Positions 9,985-17,022 of a stretch of DNA of 64,000 bases are shown piece after piece. The first letter of the stretch is position 1; every line of letters begins with the position of its first letter. The translations under genes and the position numbers were made by a program. This DNA is from Prochlorococcus sp. AG-409-D14 (GTDB taxonomy: Bacteria > Cyanobacteriota > Cyanobacteriia > PCC-6307 > Cyanobiaceae), in the NCBI GenBank assembly GCA_003215895.1, contig QCJR01000003.1, forward strand, positions 61,102 to 125,101, in the 5' to 3' direction. A model generated the notes under the pieces. It ran no database searches and was not told where the DNA came from. It saw only the letters and a program-made list of their open reading frames with translations.

Positions 9985-10449
9985 ATGGAATCAGTGAATT
10001 CCTCACCCTCTTCATCATCAAATCCAATCGAAGCTGAAGAAGCTATTGCTGAAAAGTCCTCAGAACAGTGGTTCAATGAGCAGTTTGATAATTTATTGCC
10101 AAAAATTCAAGAGCGTTGGCCAGATTTAGCTAAACAAACATTAGAAGCTACTAAAGGCAGCCTCGAAGATTTGATCAATGTCATTTCTTTGCATTCAGGA
10201 AAAAACAGTTTTGGAGTACAAGAACAACTAGAAGAAATTCTCCATTCAGCAACTGACACAACTAGAGGACTAGCAGAATCTTTGGAGCCTCTTGAGAAAC
10301 AGCTTGAGGACCTTCTAGATGAGTTAAACAGTACGCTAAGGCCGCGAATTGAGAAGCCAGTAAGAAAAAGGCCCCTCTTAGCCTTAGGCATTGCTGCTGG
10401 AATTGGAGTTTTATTTGGCATACTGCTTGGTGGAGGCAGAAGAAATTAA
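9985..10449 (+). CDS. Membrane-anchored coiled-coil protein, DUF883-like
   Basis: The 154-residue product has a Ser-rich disordered N-terminus, an amphipathic helical middle (about 25-120, EQLEEILHSATDTTRGLAES) and a C-terminal glycine-rich helix (LLALGIAAGIGVLFGILLGG) ending GRRN. This is the architecture of DUF883/ElaB-like and YtxH-like proteins, which tether stress proteins or ribosomes to the membrane; function here is unproven. The stop overlaps the next start by one base (TAATG), so the two genes form a translationally coupled pair. Confidence 0.7.
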   Translation: MESVNSSPSSSSNPIEAEEAIAEKSSEQWFNEQFDNLLPKIQERWPDLAKQTLEATKGSLEDLINVISLHSGKNSFGVQEQLEEILHSATDTTRGLAESLEPLEKQLEDLLDELNSTLRPRIEKPVRKRPLLALGIAAGIGVLFGILLGGGRRN

Positions 10450-10835
10450 TGGCAAACTCAGAACGCAAAAAAGGAATAGGAGCTGCAGCAAGAGTTACTG
10501 CATTAGCAAGTTCAGTGATGGATCTTCATGTTCGCATTGCGCTGCAAGAAATGGACAGAGAAAAACGCCGCCTGATAAGTGGTGTAATTTTCTTAGCTAC
10601 TGGAGGGGTATTGATGTTGTTTGCCTTACTTGGATCTGAATTAGTTCTTGGATATTGGCTTAGAGACCTGCTTGAAATAGATAACAAGTCAACAGTTTTA
10701 ATTTTAGTATTTATGAATATTACATTAGCTGGGATGAGTCTAAGAATTGGAGGATATTTGGCAAAAGGTCCTTACCTTCCAGAGACATTGGAGGGAATTG
10801 CAAAAACTACAAAAGCTGTTTTAGGAAAAAATTAA
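10449..10835 (+). CDS. Phage holin family (putative Actinobacterial holin-X type) membrane protein
   Basis: The 128-residue product has a basic N-terminus, a long amphipathic helix (SSVMDLHVRIALQEMDREKRRL) and two transmembrane helices (about 42-65 and 78-100). This is the layout of the Phage_holin_3_6 family, which despite its name is widespread in chromosomes without prophages. It is translationally coupled to the preceding DUF883-like gene, a pairing seen in many bacteria and suggestive of a shared envelope role. Confidence 0.7.
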   Translation: MANSERKKGIGAAARVTALASSVMDLHVRIALQEMDREKRRLISGVIFLATGGVLMLFALLGSELVLGYWLRDLLEIDNKSTVLILVFMNITLAGMSLRIGGYLAKGPYLPETLEGIAKTTKAVLGKN

Positions 10836-10836
10836 A

Positions 10837-11961
10837 TTATTTAATTTTATAATTCAACCATCGGCAATCGATTGAACCATTATTTACTTGAAAACGTCGA
10901 CTTGCTTTCATCCCTAAATATTTACTTAGGTTGGGATTCCCATTGAGCAACCAAAGATCCCAGCCAGAGGCTTGTTTTTTACAATATTCGCCTAATTGTT
11001 TGTAGAGATCAGGAAGTTTATTGACATCTCCTATTCTTTTTCCATAAGGAGGATTACAAATTAAAAGTCCTAAGCCAGGTGGTAATTGAAATTCTTGAAA
11101 AGGACAGTTGATTATTGCTATGTAATTTTCTAGGCCCGCTTTTCGAACGTTTTCACTAGCAGAGTTAGCAATCATTTCATCAACTTCGCATCCAATTATT
11201 TTAGGTAAATTCTGATTTAAAGGTTTTATCTTTTGTGCCATTCTTAATTCATGATCCCAAATAGAGGCATCAAAATCCGGCCAATTCTTAAACAAAAATT
11301 GTCTATCAATACCAGATGAAATTCCAAGTAACATGCTTACTGCTTCAATCAAAAATGTGCCAGAACCGCATAATGGATCTACCAAATTATTAGTTCCATC
11401 CCACTCAGTCATTCGCATTAAACCTGCAGCCAATGTCTCCTTAATCGGAGCTATTCCAACAGCTGGTCTATACCCTCTTTTGTGAAGACTTGAGTTACTA
11501 CCATCAACGCTCAAAACGGCTTGATAATTTGACAAGTGCAAATGAAAACAAATATCTGGATTCTGCAGATCAATGCTTGAACGCAAACCCCATCGTTCTC
11601 TTTGTAAGTCAATAATTGCATTCTTTACCTGCAAAGCAGTGAAATGAGTATGTGATAGTCCTTCTCCAAACCCAGTTACATCTACTCGAAAACTTTGCTT
11701 GGGCTGAAGCCAATTGTCCCAATCAATTGAACTTTGAACACCGCTATACAGTTCATGAGGACCATGACAAGGAAATCTGGCAATCTCTCTTAAAAATTTA
11801 AAAGACAAGCGAGTCTTTAAATGTATTCTGTATAAACAAGCCATATCAGATTCAAATGATATATGCCGCCTTGAAGCTTTAACTGATTCAGCTCCAAGTT
11901 CTATCAACTCTTTTGCACCCTCTTTTTCAAGACCTTGTGAAATAGATGCAACAAGTTTCAT
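10837..11961 (-). CDS. RlmL-like 23S rRNA guanine-N2 methyltransferase (THUMP + UPF0020)
   Basis: The product has 374 residues from the ATG at 11961; an upstream in-frame ATG at 11988 would add nine, but family proteins begin near MKLVASISQGLE. The N-terminal half (about 1-150) is a ferredoxin-like/THUMP RNA-binding region. The C-terminal Rossmann domain has the SAM-binding LVDPLCGSGTFLIEAV near 195-212 and the catalytic NPPY (LLICNPPYGKRIGD) near 305. Family members make m2G in 23S rRNA (RlmL/RlmK type); the exact target base is not determined. It is the last core gene before the tmRNA. Confidence 0.85.
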   Translation of the reverse strand: MKLVASISQGLEKEGAKELIELGAESVKASRRHISFESDMACLYRIHLKTRLSFKFLREIARFPCHGPHELYSGVQSSIDWDNWLQPKQSFRVDVTGFGEGLSHTHFTALQVKNAIIDLQRERWGLRSSIDLQNPDICFHLHLSNYQAVLSVDGSNSSLHKRGYRPAVGIAPIKETLAAGLMRMTEWDGTNNLVDPLCGSGTFLIEAVSMLLGISSGIDRQFLFKNWPDFDASIWDHELRMAQKIKPLNQNLPKIIGCEVDEMIANSASENVRKAGLENYIAIINCPFQEFQLPPGLGLLICNPPYGKRIGDVNKLPDLYKQLGEYCKKQASGWDLWLLNGNPNLSKYLGMKASRRFQVNNGSIDCRWLNYKIK

Positions 11962-12054
11962 TACTTTTAAGTTATATAAAAAGGACAAAAAAGTTGTTCA
12001 AACACTAATCGATTAATTCCAAAAAATCTGTCAGAATACTTTTGTCTATTTTCT

Positions 12055-12113
12055 AATGGACTAGGTGATTCACACCAGTATCTCGGACAGCGGTTCGATT
12101 CCGCTCAGCTCCA
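12055..12113 (+). ncRNA. ssrA: Permuted tmRNA, acceptor piece
   Basis: This encodes the 3' half of the tRNA-like domain: T arm AGCGG/CCGCT around TTCGATT, then the acceptor strand CAGCTCC and discriminator A at 12113. The acceptor strand pairs with GGGGCTG at 12119-12125, which lies downstream, so the gene is circularly permuted as in alpha-cyanobacteria. The pieces are separated by only TCAAT, which must be removed from the precursor. CCA is not encoded at the end. The 5' limit is approximate. Confidence 0.88.
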
Positions 12114-12118
12114 TCAAT

Positions 12119-12332
12119 GGGGCTGCAATGGCTTCGACGGGGTATCAGGCGAGTGACTGAAGCCTGCTCGGTCAGAGCAAAACCATAACTGCTAACAACA
12201 TAGTTAGTTTCTCCCGTCAAACAGCCCCTGTTGCTGCTTGATCTTTTAGGAGATGGGGTTAGATCAGCCTTATTACCCAATTGATCCACGAGGCCTGCGA
12301 GGGCCTCACTCTCTTTCCAGCAGAACAAGTCT
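12119..12332 (+). ncRNA. ssrA: Permuted tmRNA, coding piece with tag ANNIVSFSRQTAPVAA
   Basis: This piece starts with GGGGCTGCAATGGCTTCGAC, the conserved tmRNA 5' end. The tag reading frame runs from the resume codon GCT at 12191 to TGA at 12239-12241 and encodes ANNIVSFSRQTAPVAA. It differs by about one residue from the Prochlorococcus tags I recall and ends in the Ala-Ala degradation signal. tmRNA with SmpB rescues stalled ribosomes and marks the product for proteolysis. The 3' limit is approximate: it is set at the end of a segment (from 12268) duplicated twice downstream. Confidence 0.88.
12268..12332 (+). repeat. tmRNA 3'-segment, copy A (putative attachment site)
   Basis: These 65 bp of the tmRNA coding piece match 13126-13190 with three mismatches, and the first 28 bp or so match 13761-13788. 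Weaker similarity to copy B continues downstream to about 12470, interrupted in copy A by extra sequence that contains GGGGGCAAA three times. A gene segment repeated downstream of a small stable RNA gene is the usual trace of site-specific integration. Confidence 0.8.
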
Positions 12333-12533
12333 CATAATCTCAAAAAAAGTCAAAATAAGCTTTGGGGGCAAAACATTCAATAAAGATCTGTAGAGAATTT
12401 CGGGGGCAAAGCTGGGGGCAAAATCCCATATTTCTCTTAAAAAGAACTTCTCAATCGTCTCAAAAACATAAAAAAGGACTGATTTAAGTCAGCCCTTCTG
12501 GTTCCGATAGCAATCGGCTGTCAACCACACTAA

Positions 12534-12974
12534 TTATCCTTCAACATTCGTGAGTGTAGGAACCCCTTCAGCGGCTGCAACAGTAACCCACATCACTGCT
12601 GGTACTTTTCCATTATTAGCCATGGTATGAGGAGGAGTATCAACTGATAAAACAAAAGAATCTCCCTCCCGGAAAGTGGTGCTCTTACCTTTTTTAGTCT
12701 TCAGTGTTAATTGACCTTCTTCGATATAACTAGTTAATGGTGCCTCATGGAAATGAAGAGGCACAACGCCACCTGGTTGAACATCAACTTTATAAAGACG
12801 CATTTCGCCTTTGCCTTCAGGGTATGTGAAAGACTCTCCATAAATTGGTTTTGTGCTTGTGAAAAGTTCTTGTACATCTACAGGAGGCTTCTCATCAACT
12901 GCCATAGCAATCGGCGCATAGCTCATCAAGGCGAAAGCCATGCAGGCTAAAAGGCTGAAGATCTTTTGCAGCAT
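12534..12974 (-). CDS. Secreted cupin-domain protein
   Basis: The product has 146 residues from the ATG at 12974, chosen because it starts a clear signal peptide (MLQKIFSLLACMAFALMSY..., cleavage near AMA-VDE); an upstream ATG at 13067 would spoil it. The single cupin barrel has motif 1 around VVPLHFHEAPLTSYIEEGQL and motif 2 around DTPPHTMANNG, giving the His/Glu metal-binding set. It is probably a periplasmic metal-binding protein with unknown ligand. The gene lies between tmRNA-segment copies A and B, so it may be element cargo. Confidence 0.75.
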   Translation of the reverse strand: MLQKIFSLLACMAFALMSYAPIAMAVDEKPPVDVQELFTSTKPIYGESFTYPEGKGEMRLYKVDVQPGGVVPLHFHEAPLTSYIEEGQLTLKTKKGKSTTFREGDSFVLSVDTPPHTMANNGKVPAVMWVTVAAAEGVPTLTNVEG

Positions 12975-13125
12975 TAATTTGAAACTGTATGAATCTCGAT
13001 TGTATACACTGCAAAAAATTTGAGAAGTCTGAATTAATACAAGAGCCCTAGGGACTGAATACATCAAGACAATGATGGTATCGCTTTTGGTTAGCCGAGG
13101 TAAATCTTTTCTAGCTAGGAATTAA

Positions 13126-13190
13126 CCTTATTACCCAATTGATCCACGAGGCCTGGGAGGGTCTCACTCTCTTTCCAGCAAAACAAGTCT
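13126..13190 (+). repeat. tmRNA 3'-segment, copy B
   Basis: It matches 62 of 65 bases of tmRNA 12268-12332, with similarity decaying on to about 13275. It has no tRNA-like domain or tag frame, so it is a fragment, not a second tmRNA. Direct orientation relative to copy A brackets 0.86 kb carrying the cupin gene. Confidence 0.8.
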
Positions 13191-13508
13191 AATAATCTCA
13201 ACTAATGGTCAAACAAGACTTAAGGGCAAAATCCAATAATTCTTCTACAAAGAAATTCTCAAGCTTCTGAAAAAACAAAAATCCATCAAGAAAAAGATTT
13301 TTTATTACAAAGTTATCAATCAGATTTATAAAGATAACATTAAAGAATTAGAAATTTTATGTATTGAGTGGAACTTATTAACTCCGTCAAGTCAATTGCA
13401 AGAAAAAAAATGTACATAATGTTACATCACTAAAAAATATGTATGTAAATTCAAGAAAGTATCTCATTACATAAAAAGCTAATTTAAATTCGACTTCGAC
13501 TTCCATTA

Positions 13509-13631
13509 ATGCAAACTCTGACTTATAGAGGAAATAAATACACCTCAACAAAGATTGAAAGTTCAAAATTCAAAACATTTGATTCATCAATGATGCCAAT
13601 GATTTGGAGAGGAATAAAATATAGACAATAG
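13509..13631 (+). CDS. DUF4278-like short protein
   Basis: The 40-residue product shows the pattern LTYRGNKY near the start and MIWRGIKYRQ at the end. This is the doubled YRGxxY signature of the cyanobacterial DUF4278 family, whose function is unknown. It is followed 36 bp downstream by a strong intrinsic terminator, which supports expression as a single-gene unit. It lies between tmRNA-segment copies B and C. Confidence 0.6.
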   Translation: MQTLTYRGNKYTSTKIESSKFKTFDSSMMPMIWRGIKYRQ

Positions 13632-13667
13632 TTTTAAAAAATCAATTTATTATTACTTTAAAAAGAC

Positions 13668-13707
13668 AATCTTATAGGCTGATATATAATTAGCCTATAA
13701 GATTTTT
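13668..13707 (+). terminator. Intrinsic terminator after the DUF4278-like gene
   Basis: A perfect 13-bp stem, AATCTTATAGGCT/AGCCTATAAGATT, has an 11-nt loop and is followed by TTTA. It is preceded by A residues and could work weakly in both directions. Confidence 0.75.
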
Positions 13708-13760
13708 ATATTTATTTCATAGTATATTGATCAAAAAGAATTCCTTATCAAGCTTAGACG

Positions 13761-13788
13761 TATTGCCCAATTGATCCATAGAGCCTGA
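13761..13788 (+). repeat. tmRNA 3'-segment, decayed copy C
   Basis: TATTGCCCAATTGATCC followed by ATAGAGCCTG matches the start of copies A and B with about three or four mismatches over 28 bp; similarity then ends. It is in the same orientation as A and B. It is probably the oldest of the three insertion traces. Confidence 0.55.
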
Positions 13789-14093
13789 AATGCGTTCTTT
13801 TTAATTACTAATGCGAAAGCCAAAAAGAAAATTGTTCAAAACTTCGATTCCACGCAATATAAAAAACAATTAAAAATAATTAAATTGCAAAAAGTAAACA
13901 CTAGCTAAATAAAAATAAAGAAATTTAAATTATTTTTTCGATGCTAAAAAAGCCTAGGAATCCTGCTTTGATAAGCTATTAAGTATATTCATACTTACAA
14001 GTTCCACATGTATTTAGTAAATACAATAATTTTTAATAAGTAATTAAATTTATTATGAATTATATGATAATATTGTAATAAATAAGTAATTAA
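13789..14093. other. AT-rich stretch without a gene
   Basis: I see no coding frame, RNA structure or clear repeat here beyond the end of tmRNA-segment copy C. It may hold the promoter of the following small gene. Confidence 0.5.
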
Positions 14094-14270
14094 ATGCAAT
14101 TATCCATTTTTGCTTTAGCTTCATCAGAGTGGGGCATCGCTAGATTCACAACCGACTCTTTTGCTTTAATTGCATTAGGGATATTAGTGAGTCTACCTAT
14201 TCAATTACTAAAAGATAAAGCCGACTTCAAAAATATATGGACAAGCGGAAATGCTATCTCAAAGAGATAA
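14094..14270 (+). CDS. Small membrane protein, unrecognised
   Basis: The product has 58 residues. A hydrophobic segment (FALIALGILVSLPIQLL) follows a short SEWGIARFTTD region and precedes a polar tail. The stop codon lies inside the left arm of a 12-bp inverted repeat, as happens with tightly placed terminators. No family is recognised; the size and single helix resemble thylakoid small proteins. Confidence 0.5.
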   Translation: MQLSIFALASSEWGIARFTTDSFALIALGILVSLPIQLLKDKADFKNIWTSGNAISKR

Positions 14271-14297
14271 GTAAAGTATTTTTCAACTTTACTTATC
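14266..14297 (+). terminator. Perfect 12-bp inverted repeat at a gene end
   Basis: GATAAGTAAAGT and ACTTTACTTATC flank an 8-nt T-rich loop (ATTTTTCA). The left arm includes the stop codon of the preceding gene. There is no T-run after the stem, so it is either a weak terminator or an mRNA 3'-end stabiliser. Confidence 0.6.
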
Positions 14298-14351
14298 TAT
14301 GCATAAATCAAAATAAAGTATTAAATAGCTAATAGATTTATTTGAAAACAT

Positions 14352-14669
14352 TCAAGACATCTTTTCAAATAAATCTTTGTGATAGTCGACAACATTTTGA
14401 CAGCTGATAACAGGAGTGATATCCATATCAATACCAAACTGAGCTCTCCATGGGGCAAAATGTTGAAAAAGTTCCTTATCACCATTTGCATTGCAGAGAA
14501 TTACAACACGGCCCTCTCCAGGAGCATGAACACGAAATAGCATTTCAAATCCATCAAATTTGTCCTGTTTAGACATCTCTCCATTTTCCCAAAATTCTAC
14601 AAACTGCTTATAAGCAGCAATTTGATTATCAGTATCAGTGAACTGACAATCAACCAAATAGAGTTGCAT
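14352..14669 (-). CDS. DUF3303 family protein
   Basis: The 105-residue soluble protein begins MQLYLVDCQFTD and contains FEMLFRVHAPGEGRVVILC and HFAPWRAQFGIDMDITPVIS. This is the small ferredoxin-like DUF3303 fold common in marine picocyanobacteria. The function is unknown. It is monocistronic on the minus strand and convergent with the preceding small gene. Confidence 0.7.
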   Translation of the reverse strand: MQLYLVDCQFTDTDNQIAAYKQFVEFWENGEMSKQDKFDGFEMLFRVHAPGEGRVVILCNANGDKELFQHFAPWRAQFGIDMDITPVISCQNVVDYHKDLFEKMS

Positions 14670-14763
14670 TAGTCGTACCGTAAAAACAAATTTTAGCTAG
14701 AAACACAAAATTAACTTTTGATATATCCATCAATAGACAACTGATGTTATAAAAAGAATATAA

Positions 14764-14856
14764 ATGAAGACTTGGGAACAAGATGTCGGATCAGAAAATA
14801 CTGATCCAATCTCAATGTTTATCAAATTATCAAGGAGAGTTAAAAAATCCATTTGA
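14764..14856 (+). CDS. Possible 30-residue peptide
   Basis: The peptide starts MKTWEQDVGSENTDPISMF and ends RRVKKSI. The composition is protein-like and the ATG is well placed, but no Shine-Dalgarno sequence is obvious. The 3' end overlaps the convergent minus-strand gene by 27 bp. No family is recognised. Confidence 0.35.
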   Translation: MKTWEQDVGSENTDPISMFIKLSRRVKKSI

Positions 14857-15003
14857 AAATAAAAATAAACACATAAGAATCAAAGGTCCCACGCCAAATA
14901 CAAAGAGGACAATCTTTGCAGTTCTTGGTGATGTCTTTGTCTGCTCCTCCTTTGCTTGAGTGTTTTTAGAAGTTAATTTTTTTTTAGATTTTTGTCTAGT
15001 CAT
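14830..15003 (-). CDS. Small basic membrane protein
   Basis: The 57-residue product has a Lys/Arg-rich N-terminus (MTRQKSKKKLTS), then PRTAKIVLFVFGVGPLILMC, one transmembrane helix and a short FSNGFFNSP tail. The positive-inside pattern fits an N-in membrane protein. I believe similar short proteins occur across Prochlorococcus, but I cannot name the family. The coding pattern is clear. Confidence 0.6.
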   Translation of the reverse strand: MTRQKSKKKLTSKNTQAKEEQTKTSPRTAKIVLFVFGVGPLILMCLFLFSNGFFNSP

Positions 15004-15207
15004 ATTTAATACAGACTCAAAAAGCTATAATAGCAGTTATAAATTAAGAGTGATACTATATTAGAAAAGGTAATTCTTAATAATCAGGTAATAATTTTTT
15101 AGAATCTAAATAATAATAAAACTACAAATATAATGTTTTTAAATAATTAATTAGAATGTTTTGCATAGCGTATATTTCACTATTCAATATAGCTTAGAAA
15201 AGAAAAA

Positions 15208-16272
15208 TTAATCGATTTCTTGAATTATTTTTTCTATTTTTTTAGCAGTATCAAGCCAATTAAAAGATGCAGCTCGTGATGGGCCTTCTTTAAGAGCTTT
15301 TTCGAAGCATTTTTTATCATTTATAACTTCATTCATCGCAAAAGATATGGATTGAATATTGAATGGATTAATAAAATATCCATAATTTCCCATAACTTCG
15401 CGAAGCGCTCCTCTTTCTGAAGCGATAACCGGTGTTCCACAAGCCATTGCCTCAAGAGCTGGAAGACCAAATCCTTCCCAAACGCTTGCAATAATAAGTG
15501 CATGACATTCGTTTAATAATGATAATTTTTCGTCATCATCAATCCAACCTTTCCAGACACACAAATGTCCAATATTATATTCATCAATTAGTTTTACAAG
15601 TCTGGGAGTATATCTTTTATCGAAAGGACCAACAAAAATAAGCTTATAATCATTAATTCTCGCATATGCAAATGCTTTAATAACCCTTTCCAAATTTTTA
15701 TGTGGATTATGTCTGCCAATAATAAGAAAAAATTTTTTTCGAATTTTATTTTTTGGATAATACTTTTCATTATTAAATCCTAGCTTAATTGGAAATAATT
15801 TATTCATAGGCACCTTATAAAACCTATTCAAATCATTAGCAGTAGAAATAGAATTACATAAAATTATCTTTGATTGTTTTAAAATTAAAGGGATATAAAT
15901 TAAATGATATAAAGTTAGAAATGATATCGAAGGATACCTAATTGGTATTACATCATGAGCCAAGACAATAGATTTAATATTAGTAAACAATGGTGCTTCC
16001 AACAATGGTGATAAGAAATATTCTGCATTTAAATTATTCATTAATTTTGGAACAGTATTTTGAAGCCAATACAATCGTCTAAAATGGCTTTTCAACCCTG
16101 AACCTGGAGATAAGTTTTTAGGTATATAAATATCACCTTTTATTCCTATATCTTTTGGGATAAGTGTGGTTATTTTATGGGTTGATAAAGAATTTAGTAA
16201 ATCCCTAGAAACAACTCCAATACCAGTATTTTTTTTTGTTATGTAGCTTCCATTAAAAACTATAGATGTCAT
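15208..16272 (-). CDS. GT4-type glycosyltransferase
   Basis: The 354-residue product has a GT-B fold. The N-terminal acceptor domain starts with FNGSYITKKNTGIGVVSRDL, resembling group 1 transferases with a G-I-G-V-xx-R motif. The C-terminal donor domain has FLIIGRHNPHKNLERVIKAF near residue 180 and the E-x7-E signature in EGFGLPALEAMACGTPVIAS near 263-282. It should transfer a sugar from a nucleotide sugar to surface polysaccharide or lipid; donor and acceptor are unknown. A lone glycosyltransferase is typical of islands that alter the cell surface. Confidence 0.88.
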   Translation of the reverse strand: MTSIVFNGSYITKKNTGIGVVSRDLLNSLSTHKITTLIPKDIGIKGDIYIPKNLSPGSGLKSHFRRLYWLQNTVPKLMNNLNAEYFLSPLLEAPLFTNIKSIVLAHDVIPIRYPSISFLTLYHLIYIPLILKQSKIILCNSISTANDLNRFYKVPMNKLFPIKLGFNNEKYYPKNKIRKKFFLIIGRHNPHKNLERVIKAFAYARINDYKLIFVGPFDKRYTPRLVKLIDEYNIGHLCVWKGWIDDDEKLSLLNECHALIIASVWEGFGLPALEAMACGTPVIASERGALREVMGNYGYFINPFNIQSISFAMNEVINDKKCFEKALKEGPSRAASFNWLDTAKKIEKIIQEID

Positions 16273-16319
16273 CGTTATAATATTCGTATAGGAATCTTTC
16301 TTAGATAATAGTCAGTCCA

Positions 16320-16832
16320 ATGTTAAGAGCAAACTTTTTTTTTAATTTTTTTAAATACAAGCAAAATATTAGTCATGAAATTATTAAATATAATACAAAT
16401 CAAAATTTCTCCTTACAAGATCAAATAAAAACTAAAATTATAGCGATAGATCAAAATATATCAGAGACTAGCAAAGCCCTAGTTGAAGCACAAATTGTAA
16501 AATTACGTTCCACATTCTCAAAATCAAATAATTTTATAGAACAATTTGGAAAAAATGTATACAAAGCAAAATTAGAGGACTCAATTAGTTGGCATCAAAA
16601 ACAACTTAAAGATTTATATCTTAGGCGAAGAGAATTAGAAATCAATTTAGAAAAACTTAAAGGTGTCTTTTGGTTAAATCGATTCAAAAGACTTTTGAGA
16701 ACTATATTAATAGGATTTTTTATTATTCTAAGTCTATTGATCTTTTTTTCTGGTTTTATGATTATGATTTATTTAATGCCATTAATTATATTAATCTTCT
16801 TAGTATATTTTATATCCACAAAAAAATATTGA
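16320..16832 (+). CDS. Coiled-coil protein with C-terminal membrane hairpin
   Basis: The 170-residue product is very Asn/Lys/Ile-rich. Residues 40-112 form a helical, coiled-coil-like segment (SKALVEAQIVKLRSTFSK, DLYLRRRELEINLEKL). Two hydrophobic helices follow (about 122-142 and 145-165) with a short basic tail. No family is recognised. It is divergent from the glycosyltransferase, 47 bp apart, so they may share a control region. Confidence 0.5.
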   Translation: MLRANFFFNFFKYKQNISHEIIKYNTNQNFSLQDQIKTKIIAIDQNISETSKALVEAQIVKLRSTFSKSNNFIEQFGKNVYKAKLEDSISWHQKQLKDLYLRRRELEINLEKLKGVFWLNRFKRLLRTILIGFFIILSLLIFFSGFMIMIYLMPLIILIFLVYFISTKKY

Positions 16833-17022
16833 ACTAAATTCAAATATAAATCAAGCTTAAATAATATTCAAATTAAAATTTATTTAATAATCACTAAAGA
16901 ATATTTTTGGATAATTGTCTTTATGACTTCTAAAGCATTGGCGTAAACAACTCATGGTCAAACACCCTAGGAACTGTCTGAATCAGACTAAATAATTCCT
17001 AAAAAGTAAGTAATTTTATAAA

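Noticed and set aside
12053..12328. 91-codon minus-strand frame across the tmRNA
   Set aside because: It is the antisense of a structured RNA gene; the protein has no recognisable features and the tmRNA explains the constraint.
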